Positions 1-9,151 of a stretch of 64,000 bases of DNA are shown piece by piece. Within the stretch, counting starts at the first letter, position 1. Every line of letters starts with the position of its first letter. Origin of the DNA: Dichetophora obliterata. Taxonomy: Eukaryota > Arthropoda > Insecta > Diptera > Sciomyzidae. The DNA is taken from the NCBI GenBank assembly GCA_963920525.1, contig OY986435.1, forward strand, positions 302,279,908 through 302,343,907, given 5' to 3'. The translations under genes and the position numbers were made by a program. The notes under the pieces were generated by a model. That model had not been told where the DNA came from. It did no database searches and saw only the letters and a program-made list of their open reading frames with translations.

Positions 1-1379
1 AATAACAAATGAATAAAGAATAAAAAATGAATAACGAATAAAAAATGAATAATGAATAAAAATAGAATAATTGAAAATTCTGTAATTCTTTGTGAATGGC
101 ATTCTTTGTGAATAGCATTCAAATGAATAAAAAATTTGATTCATTATTCTGAATAACGAAAATGAATAATTGAAATGAATAATTAATCATTTTTATTAAA
201 TTGAGTGTGAATTAAAATTTTTATTTATAAATCTATTTTGCATTCATTGAATGCATTCTTTTTTCGTTATTCATTGATTCATTTTTTTGTGATTTAAATC
301 AAATTGAATGCATTCTTTTACAGCTCTGTATATGATTTCACACATGTTTAAAAATAATATGACATTTAGAGCTGTAAGCTATTTATAGATCATACTCATC
401 AACTCTACCAAGGTTGTCATCTGTTTTAGTTGCTTCTTTATTTATTTGAATATTCATTGGATTTGGACAGTTTGTCGAAATGCACCATAGAAATAACGAG
501 TTTCTTTTTTCGTCAGAAGCTAGTGTTCTAACTAAAAGGTGGCTATTTTCACAACCAAATGTTCAATATGTTCTTAAAAAAAATCTGACTTGATCTAAAG
601 TTCGCAATTTAATTCATGCAATAATTTATTTAATCATACATTTAACTAAATAAATTTAATCTAACAAATTGAAATATATTCTAACAAATTTTTTGTTATT
701 GTGAAATGAAAATTTTTTTAAAAACTAGAATTTTTTCAAAAAATATTTTAAAAATGCAAGCCCTGAAAACCTTTTTAAAAAGGATATATTTTTTAAAGCT
801 GCATTTCGGCGCCATTTCGGTAAATTCACTGCATTGAAGAATTAATAATATGTACATTAATACATATGTAAACATGTAGCATATTTAGTTTGTTGAATGA
901 ATGTTTTTTGTTTCTATCCTAAAAAAATTGCCAAAGCCTTGGTGCATTTTAAGGCTTCTACAGAAAAGTGTAAAGCCTTAAAACTCGCCAAAATACTTAT
1001 ACACTCAAAACTTACATTGAAGTCAGATTCGCGCGCACAGCAAATTATTTTGAGCATGCGCAACATGCGACTCCGCAATGAAATAAGTATATAAAAAAAA
1101 AACCTTAAATACCATAATAATAGTCAAAACGTGCAAGCATTTTAAAGCATCCAACACTCAAACGACATACGATCAAATTATAACTCATGCTTATTAATCG
1201 TTGTTTTTGTTTTTATTTTCTTTTAGTTCAATATAATTAATTCAAAAAAGTCAATTCATGCAGGGGGCAAAGTTTGATGAATCAATTTAGTTAAGGCAAA
1301 TAAAATAAACAAATATTTTGCATATTTTATAGATATATATATAATTTGTAATAATTTTATTTTGTGTTTTTTTTTTCAG
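1..1379 (+). other. how: how intron (partial), repeat-rich
   Basis: Intronic sequence 5' of the first how exon. Bases 1-320 are a degenerate GAATAA-type array that turns into its inverted form (ATTCATT-rich) near 240-320, so the ends could pair. Bases 338-600 are a minus-strand copy of an interspersed repeat seen again near 23.4 and 61.7 kb. The last stretch before the exon is a pyrimidine-rich tract ending in an AG at 1378-1379. I see no convincing coding sequence here. Confidence 0.7.
338..600 (-). repeat. Interspersed repeat family A, copy 1 (inverted)
   Basis: Reverse-complement relative of 23398-23640 and 61690-61880. Shared landmarks are a tract about a quarter-kilobase long containing CACCATAGAAAT, GTCGAAATGCACC and AAGGTGGCTATTTTC, then the tail CTTGATCTAAAG. 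No long ORF, terminal inverted repeats or LTR hallmarks are visible, so the class is unknown. Confidence 0.6.
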
Positions 1380-1513
1380 AAATTGCCCGCGTGCGTGCAT
1401 CACTTTTCCAAATAAATGGCGTCAAGAAGGAACCACTTATGTTGCCAGAGCCCGAAGGTGCCCCCGTCACATTAAATGAAAAAGTTTACGTGCCAGTGCG
1501 AGAACATCCAGAT
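1380..1513 (+). CDS. how: held out wings (how) exon, QUA1 to start of KH domain
   Basis: Internal coding exon of the STAR-family RNA-binding protein How (quaking homologue), which regulates splicing, stability and export of mRNAs in muscle, tendon and glia. The exon begins after a polypyrimidine tract and AG (1378-1379) and ends at a GTAAGT donor (1514-1519). It needs one G from the upstream exon to complete its first codon, then gives 45 codons reading EIARVRASLFQINGVKK and ending VYVPVREHPD. That stretch links the QUA1 dimerisation region to the KH domain. It ends in phase 0 and joins the exon at 48260 without a gap. The match to the Drosophila How protein is recognised from family knowledge. 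The few differences lie in the loosely conserved LPEPEG linker. No frame damage is seen. Confidence 0.95.
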
Positions 1514-2224
1514 GTAAGTCATTAAAGATGTTCACTCATCTAATAATTACTAGATTACATATTTGAATCAAATACAAGATAAAAGAAAGAAGAGCGTCGG
1601 TCACTTTGTATGGTATGTGAGTGGGGATGTGGTTCAGTTTTATTAACTCCAAGTGGAGAATTTAATGAGCGTTTAAAATGGCCATTAAGATGTCTAAAGC
1701 ATCTTTTGTAGACATGCTCTCCTGAGGTGTAGAGCATTGCATATAAAATACCGCAAAACATTCCTATGATTTTAATCTGAAATTTCTTTATTTATAATAA
1801 TGGTATTCAATTATCGCCTCGGTAACTGCTTAAACATCGTAAATTTTAAGCAAATATTACGATGTTTAAGCTAAAATTTCGGTGTTATGAAATATTTGTT
1901 CAATTCAGATGTTTTAAATATTTTACTAATTCCTTCTTTTTGCTTTGTCTTAGCATGATAAATGTTAATGTTATGTTAATTTTAATTTTTTATCAAATGT
2001 TTATTTTACTGTTAATTACTTTTAATTTACCTACTACAAATTAATCAGATGTCGTAAGGAGCGTCCCTTTAGTTTATAAAATGGGAAAATTTCAATTGCC
2101 AAGTGTAGTGTAAGATATTTGTATATTTATTTTAATATATAATTTATTTTGTAATGATATTTAACATTTTATTTCATGAACTCAACTCCGAAAATATTTG
2201 AACAACAATAATCAGAATGATATA

Positions 2225-2650
2225 AATTTTTTGATATCTATAGTAATAAAACTCATTTTCTGTTTGTTTGTTTGTTTGTTTGTTTGTTTGTTTGTTTGGC
2301 CTTTATACAAATCTAAACGGCTCAACGGATTTTGCTCAAACTAGGTATACATATTAAGTGCATCCCAACTTAAAATGTTACATGCTTAGTTTTTGCCACG
2401 AGCATTCTGAAATTTTTAAACTAACGGTAATTTAGTTATCAAAATGGAAAATTATAACATAGAATGCCCACGTATAAAATTTTGCTTAACACATTCATGC
2501 TCGAAATTGAATTGGAGAGTTGTTTTAACACGATTCATGTCCCGTGGAGACGGCATGTTAATAACACGCACAATGCAATTTATTATTAGAAGCTCAATCA
2601 AAGTTCTTCCAATGGCAGAAATGGTCAATTCTCTTTCTTTTAATTAGTTC
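2225..2650. repeat. Degenerate Helentron/INE-like fragment with GTTT microsatellite
   Basis: The block opens with an AT-rich GATATCTATAGTAATAAAA segment. It continues into a pure (TTTG)n run at about 2261-2299 and then into a GCTCAACGGATTTTGCTCAAAC stretch. The same design occurs at 54.56-54.78 kb in a more complete Helentron-like element, so this is probably the 5' part of a related non-autonomous copy. There is no coding capacity. Confidence 0.4.
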
Positions 2651-5270
2651 TGATAACATTTAACTATTTTTCCAATTGAAAGACGCTGACAGCCATTTAA
2701 ATTTCGTTTTACTATCTTGAGAATGCCTCATACTCGTTTAAACAAAACTCTTCATGAACTGCATTTATTTATTTAATTAATTTTGTTTTTTAATGATCTT
2801 TAGTCGATAATTAAGTTAAGAGTACTTCATAGCCATTTAATGCTAATAAAACGCTGCTTCGGTAAACAGCTGAATATCGACTTAATTATTTTGTGTTAAT
2901 CACTATCTTTTCCATGTGTTAACTTCAAAGCATTTGAGATATTTGTTCCACGTTAGCGGTAATTAGCACGTGATCGACGAGCCCAACTACAACTGAGCAA
3001 TCAAATGAAAGGAAGGCGGATGATAGGCCTGCTTTTAAGATAATTATTAACTATGATTGAACACAGACATATCTTTAAAGCTAGTATTTTTTTTTGCTTA
3101 AATCTTTGACACATATTTTGTTTTAATTTCAAATTTTACAATTTTTTTTTTAATATGCCTCAATTTAGGCTAAAAATAAATTTGGTTGGCGTTCGCTGAC
3201 AACGACTTCCTTTTACACTCGAGTGCCTTTGCTTTTGTCGATTTGGTCGTTCTCATAAACATTAACTCTGCCCAGATAAATCACTTAAAACAACAGAAAA
3301 TAACATTCTTGAAAATCTCCTCAGCCACGATCACAGTAGGTCGATCTTTATGCATATAATGTATTGTGTTACATAATATTTCGTAACTACGCAGCTGACT
3401 TGACTGACTCTAAGGGGCACACCTCAAAAGTAATTTCCGGCGTGAGCTAAAAATTCATCGAGCTCCATTGAACATTGTCTGTTTGTCTGTTTGTCTGTCT
3501 ATCTGTCCGACTATTAGAGTTTGTCTTTAGTTATTTATGTCATTTTTAATTAACGGAAATTGTGGAGAAAAGAATAACGCTGTATTATTTTTAAAAAACA
3601 AACGTTTTTCGTTTTCGATTTTCAACTCTAACTACTCGTAGTAAAAATGTAAGTCCTCTCGAGTGAAGGTCTCGAGTTGCTTGCTTAGAATATGGTCAGA
3701 AAATAGTGAGAAAGTCCTTATTCTGATAAAGAACTGCTATCAAAATTGATAAACTATTTGTTATTCAATCTGTTTAGGTCACTTGAAACTGGTAACAATA
3801 ATTTAAGACTTTGATAAGGAAACTTTAAGTAAGTATAACCGCAATGCAGGCATGCATGTTGCCAAGAAGGAAACGCTTTTGGAGTTAGAACACCCCCATT
3901 AGATAAAAAAAGTTAAAAAAAATTATTTTAGTGAAAATGATGAATCGAAATGTGGTATTTTCTTCTTCTAGGAAAAATTTTTAATTGAAATATAATCACG
4001 TAAATTTAGTTAGTCAAAAGTAATCATTTCTTATGCAAGCTTACAAAAATTTAGTTCGCAACAAGAAATTATTTGGCCAAAGAAAAGTTAGCTTTTGTTT
4101 ATAACGGTCTCAATCATAATATTTTTTATTAAGGATAAGACTTTTGTGCATATGGGCATTTCAGAGGTCGTGTACGTAACGCTCGTATGCAGTTTTTGTT
4201 GTGTAAGAATTGAAAAAAGCAAAAAAAAAAAAATGTAAACTTTTTGTCCTGTATTGAAATGTCTATAGTACTCTAGTAGTACTATATTTAGTGTAGAAGG
4301 TGGAAGCGATCTAAAATATTGTCCAAATATATATAAGCAAACAAAAAAGCACGCGTTACGATACAAAAATGTATGTGGTTTTTATCTGTATCAATATAAA
4401 CGAAAAATTATGCGAGGTGTGCACGAGTTTTTAGCAAAGATATTTTAATATTATCTAGAATAATGTTGCTATGTATGCATAATTGCTTCATAATTGTATG
4501 GTTGAAAAATATTTTTTAATTATTTTTATATGTACAAACCATGATACGTTACGATACAGATTTTTCCTTTCAAAAAAAATAAATTTTTTATATTTTTATT
4601 TATTTAATTGTACTAGAAAAACAAATGAAGTGTAATTTAGGACCTTAAAAATTTATTATACTTATAAAATTTCAAGTTTCGTTAAAATTTTTTAACTTTT
4701 GTTGCTATTCATCAAGTTTCTTGCCATTTTTTAATAATTCAAATTGAAATTAGCTCTCAGTACTCTCACAATATGAATGAAAACATTTTTTCTATACTAT
4801 AAGGTTTAAAAAATTTTCAGTAACCTTTAATTTTTCAGTCGCCAAATGACTCACTTGAAATCTGAAAATGACAGATTTCCCAAAAACTATGGCAACACTG
4901 TACACAGCCAAATAGAAAGAAAACATTTAAACGCCTGAAACGCCTCTATACGCTCGTCGTGCGCTTAAACAACAGCGAAAGCGATGATGATGATGATTAC
5001 GATGATAACATTTATTCATATCGTTCTGACCATATGGTGGCTATATGAATGATCTATATCGCTGTTGCTGCAAACAAGTGCGATATAAGTGCTCACGATT
5101 TTTTGTGAGCAAATTTGTGTATATAAAATTCAATTTCGATTCAATCTGAAATTGCCATTCATTGCCATGGCGATTTGTTGTCGCCGGTGATTTAACCGAG
5201 TTGAAAAGAAACTAAAATTAATTTTATTTAAATCAATTTCTAATCTGCTACAATTGGATGCCAAAAGTAT
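2651..5270. other. Gene-free intronic stretch
   Basis: AT-rich intron. It holds a TGTCTGTTT-type microsatellite at about 3475-3515 and a short stretch near 4100-4270 whose reverse complement resembles 29.09-29.23 kb. Nothing else is supportable. Confidence 0.5.
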
Positions 5271-5795
5271 TTTAATATAGCTGTCACAATACAAACAAAG
5301 CAGAAATGGCGAACGTGAGCAATATCAAATTTAATTGTGTGCGTGTGTTTACATTTGTTTGTCTGTAGTTTCCCGCTTGTAAAAATTTGTCTGTGGTGAC
5401 ATTGTAATGCAGAAATGTAAGCGAAAAGAAAATATTGTTTGTGCTCACATTATTTTCTTTTCATTGTTTGAACAGTTTAATTTTATTAGCCTGTGTTGTA
5501 ACATCATGTTTCTTAACAAGAAGTTTTGCAGTAAAGTTTGTTTGTGAAAACTATTTTACCTCTGTCTTTACCTTTAAATTTTTTATTAATTAATTAATTT
5601 TAAAAAAATAATGAATTATTTTAGCCAATGCTTATATCGCACTTTAAAATAACCTAGTTCTTATTGTTCTCTAAATAATCAATATGTTCTCTAAACAAAT
5701 AAATAAAAAATAAAAAAATAAAAAATAAAAAAATGAAAAAAATAAAAAAAATAAAAAAATAAAAAAAATAAAAAAATAAAAAAAATAAAAAAAAA

Positions 5796-5827
<32 letters not shown>

Positions 5828-6510
5828 ATAAAAAAAAATAAAAAAAATAAAAAAAATTATTAGGTAATTCGTTCATTAAATTGTAAAAATTATTTTGAAA
5901 ATAATTTGAGGCGTCATTTTCTTTTGTTTGCTTCTTTTCGGTATGTTCTTTTTCGTTTTCATTGTGTTTTTGGCGTAGAGAAGATTTTCGTTTAATTTTT
6001 TTTGCGCTCTCCAAATTTGTGCGTAATTTTTTTGTTCTCTTTTTATCTTGTGCGTCCCGCTTGTACAAATTTTTCAGTGATGACATTGCAATACAGAACT
6101 GTAAGCGGCAAAAAAATCTTGTTTGTGCTACCTTCTTGTTTGTGCTCACATTATTTTACTTTTATTGTTTTATTGGTTAAACAACAGAGTCACTGTATTC
6201 GTCTGTGTAGCACATTTGTTTGTGAAAATTATTAATCTTTAATAATTAATTAAGCTACAACAAAGTCTAATGTTTAAAATAATTTCGTGTTAGTATCATT
6301 TATTCTGAAATGCTCTATAAAATTTAACAAATTCTTTCATAAAATTGTAAAAATTATGTCAAAATAATTTGTGGCGTCATTTGTTTTTGTGTGTTTCTTT
6401 TCGGAGTGTTCTCTTTAATTTTCCTTGTGTTTTCAGCATAGAGAGGATTTTCGTTAAATTTTTTTGTTCTCTCAAATTTTGTGCGTAATTTTTTGATCTT
6501 TCCTATCTTG
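5270..6510. repeat. Internally duplicated repeat block with A-rich microsatellite
   Basis: Segments at 5875-6055 and 6337-6510 are diverged direct copies, sharing AATTGTAAAAATTAT, GGCGTCATTT and GAGAGGATTTTCGTTAAAT-like stretches. Segments near 5403-5480 and 6082-6160 also match each other (TGCAGAACTGTAAGCG, then TTGTTTGTGCTCACATTATT). A minus-strand relative lies at 47457-47530. An (AAAAAAT)n tract occupies about 5697-5858. The long phenylalanine-rich reading frame across the A-tract is an artefact of the microsatellite. Confidence 0.55.
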
Positions 6511-6865
6511 TGCATACCTATCGTCCCATCGTCGCTTACTGTGTAAGGACGATGCCATCAGTATTTTTATCAGAATTGTATACGGGCGTTAAAGGCCTCG
6601 CTGCTGTATTGTTTTTAAGAAATAATTGGTTACGTCGTGTGTCCATTTACCACTGGGTCATAATCTTTGCACTTCGTTGAATGTCTTCTTGAAAAATCAA
6701 CAGGAAAACGTATGAGTGAATCAGAGAATTGAAATTAATGTTTAGTCTTTACTTCATCTTTGCACGTTCACTGTTTATTCTATGCTTTTATTCGTCAGCA
6801 AGAACTGTATATCGTGTGGTGCAGTGCTCGCTATTCTTGATGTTTACTTTTCTTATGCTTAGAGT

Positions 6866-7033
6866 TAAAACACATTCAGAGAAAAAAGCATCGTTCACTA
6901 AGGTATCGCTACCATAATAGTTCACAACAGATGACTCCTCTGAATGCGGCCAATGTGTGTGGCACACGTTCTCTATTTTGTTTTCTTTTGTTTGACATTC
7001 GATGGTCGCAACACGAAATGTCAATCCTACCTA
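6866..7033 (+). repeat. MITE-like repeat family D, copy 1
   Basis: This segment is about 85 percent similar by eye to the reverse complement of 49425-49585. Shared landmarks are TCGCTACCATAA, AGTTCACAACAG, CAATGTGTGTG, TTTTGTTTTCTTTTGTTTGACAT and CGCAACACGAAATGTCA. It has no ORF. The TTTTCTTTTGTTTGACAT core also occurs in both arms of the inverted duplication at 36.2-38.4 kb. Confidence 0.55.
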
Positions 7034-7790
7034 TTACTTGTTATACCATGAGCTGAAGTATATTTCAGTGAGCGATTGTTTATTAAATTTTAAAAGATTG
7101 AAATTAAATTTAGTTATTTCAAGAAATCATGTCGGCCGGTTTTTTTTTTGCATAAAAACCATTTTATCACTCAAAATTTTGAATAAAATTTGGTACGCAT
7201 CTGGTGCATCTTTGATAAAGCAACAACATGTGCTCGAGTCAACGGTAATATTCAAGTTATGTTTGGTATAGGTGCTGTTTAAAAAATGTCCTGAAGCTCT
7301 ATTTGAGCGCTAAGCATAGAGTAATATAAAAAGTCTTAACAATTAATTAATTATTCAAGTGATTCTATGGACATGAGCCTTAACATGGCCCCACACCAAA
7401 TAGTCTAAAAATCTAGTCTAGGCTAATTGACCGGTTCCAAGCGTGAATAAAATTCAATAAACTGCTATAATAAAGTTGCTAAAAAATCACCCTTAATTAC
7501 TTTTTTAATAGCTTTTTTTTAATTGCTAGAACAAATTATTTAAATAAAACATATTTTTGATTACACAAGTGTTAAAAATGCAGTGTATTTTCTGAGTTTA
7601 GAAAAAAATTTAACGATAAGGGTATTCTTTATGTCTAGGATATGCTGTTGCACGGTGCAAGAATATACAGTCCATGCACCGCCGCAATAACAAAAATTGA
7701 GGCTATGAAGCATATTTTATGAAATGCAACCCTGTGTTTGTAATGAGAGAGAAGAGAATGAGAGAGTAGTCAGAGAGAAGACAGACTAAT
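7034..7790. other. Gene-free intronic stretch
   Basis: AT-rich sequence. A purine-rich GAGAGAGAAGAGAATGAGAGAG tract lies at about 7746-7785. No gene or element is recognised. Confidence 0.5.
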
Positions 7791-7795
7791 ACGTC

Positions 7796-7961
7796 TGTGC
7801 AAATAATCGCCCAAGTTGCAATAGCCCAAAAGTACGGAAATGAACAATCGCCCAAAAACCCGGCAACATTTTTGGGCGATTGTTCTATTTTTGTTTGGGC
7901 GATTGCTCGTTTTGTTCATTTTTGGGCTTGGGCGATTGTAACTTGGGCGATTATTCGCACA
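7796..7961. repeat. Foldback MITE built from GGGCGATT motifs
   Basis: A 166-bp near-palindrome. The left arm begins TGTGCAAATAATCGCCCAAG and the right arm is its inverse, ending CTTGGGCGATTATTCGCACA. The octamer GGGCGATT or its complement occurs repeatedly inside both arms. The structure would form a long hairpin. Target-site duplications are not clear. Short reading frames across it are incidental. Confidence 0.7.
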
Positions 7962-8337
7962 ACCATTAGCATGTTTGCGGACAACAGCGAGCAAAGAAGA
8001 CATCTATACATTCTTAAATTTTTTTCAATATAAAAGTGATTTTTGGATGTTGACAAAATCAAAACTACTTGTATTGTCCTAACATTTTAAAAACAGAATT
8101 AAAGCTGAGGATATATTTATTAAATTTTGTGTTTAGGAAGAATTGTTCTACCTATGGAAAAAATTAATGCAATCCTCAAGTTTTATGTTCTTTTAATAAG
8201 TTTCTATAAGTGAAAAATTACTAACGTTTCGTTAGTTTTTTAAAAAAGCATAGACTTTTTTAAAAAAAAATGTAAAGTTTTTCTTATCTGGATATTTGAC
8301 TGTCAAAAAATTTGCTTACATTTTTTAAAAAACCAAC

Positions 8338-8442
8338 TTAAAAAATTATTTGTTGCCGCAAAAATACCACTGTGCGCCGTTCTCTGTGCGTCGTTAAAAA
8401 ATTATTTGTTGCCGCAAAAATACCACTGTGCGCCGTTCTCTG
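8338..8442 (+). repeat. 56-bp tandem duplication
   Basis: Two adjacent, essentially identical 56-bp units start at 8338 and 8394, sharing TTAAAAAATTATTTGTTGCC and CACTGTGCGCCGTTCTCTG. The near identity points to a recent duplication. Confidence 0.85.
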
Positions 8443-8974
8443 GAGTGAATAAATGTTGTTTGTTGGTGTAGTTATTGTTGTGGTAGTATGCGAGAGCGGC
8501 AATGTGATTTATTTAAATAATTTTATTTGTGTCTTTTAAAAAAAATTCTTGTGTATCTTTATATATTTTGACTGTCAAATTAAAAATTTTGCTATAATTA
8601 ATGTCAACCATAAATAGTTACTTGAAGGTGTCGAAAATTTAAGAAAAATTTTTTGTTTTGCCGTATTTTTATTGGCTTCCTTACATTGCTTTCAATATAT
8701 ATACATATTTACCTAGGTGTGTATGAATGATAAAGTAAGAAGAGGCGTAGGTGTAGGTCACATTAAAAAAAACAACCGCCATCAAACACCTGCAATAAAT
8801 CGTTAAAGTTCTTAGCTTCTAATTTTAATTTTCCCAAATTTATATCTTCACAAAGAAATTTTTTTTATTAATTTTATTTACCGACACAAGCGACGCGACG
8901 TGACGTTTAAATATCTGTGAAGTGCTATTTTTCCTTAAATTTATGCAACTTTTTTAAGTTAAGTTGTCTGCTTT

Positions 8975-9151
8975 ATGGGCAAGCCTTTGAACAAGCCTTT
9001 TAAAATATCTTTGCCTGGTGATCTTTTTCACAAGGTATTGGATCAAAAGTTTTGGCCTGACAATACGATGGTGCATGAATTTATTTCTAGACCTCGGCCT
9101 ACAACTTCCTTGGCTACTTTTTCGGTTTTTAACAAGAATCAAAAAAACTAG
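8975..9151 (+). CDS. LINE ORF1, C-terminal remnant
   Basis: The frame opens at an ATG at 8975 and reads 58 codons to a TAG at 9149-9151. It contains FHKVLDQKFWPDNTMVHEF and then ISRPRPTTSLATFSVFNKNQ. Its position directly before ORF2, together with the W-P and F-x-R-P-R pattern, fits the C-terminus of a LINE ORF1 (nucleic-acid chaperone or Gag-like protein). The ATG is probably internal to the original ORF1. The final sense codons CAA AAA AAC include a slippery heptamer (9142-9148). ORF2 lies in the -1 frame and is open from 9133. Confidence 0.6.
   Translation: MGKPLNKPFKISLPGDLFHKVLDQKFWPDNTMVHEFISRPRPTTSLATFSVFNKNQKN
9142..9148 (+). promoter_or_regulatory. Candidate -1 ribosomal frameshift site A AAA AAC
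   Basis: The heptamer A AAA AAC lies in the phase required for tandem -1 slippage relative to ORF1 (third base of CAA, then AAA, then AAC). It ends immediately before the ORF1 TAG stop. A -1 slip makes the next codon CTA at 9148-9150 and continues without interruption into the endonuclease (LDCCFQFLILYQNVRGINTK). ORF2 has no in-frame ATG until 9253, which is after the conserved endonuclease asparagine. No strong stimulatory hairpin is evident by eye. Confidence 0.6.

Noticed and set aside
5691..6149. 152-codon minus-strand reading frame rich in phenylalanine
   Set aside because: More than half of it is the complement of an (AAAAAAT)n microsatellite; composition alone keeps the frame open.
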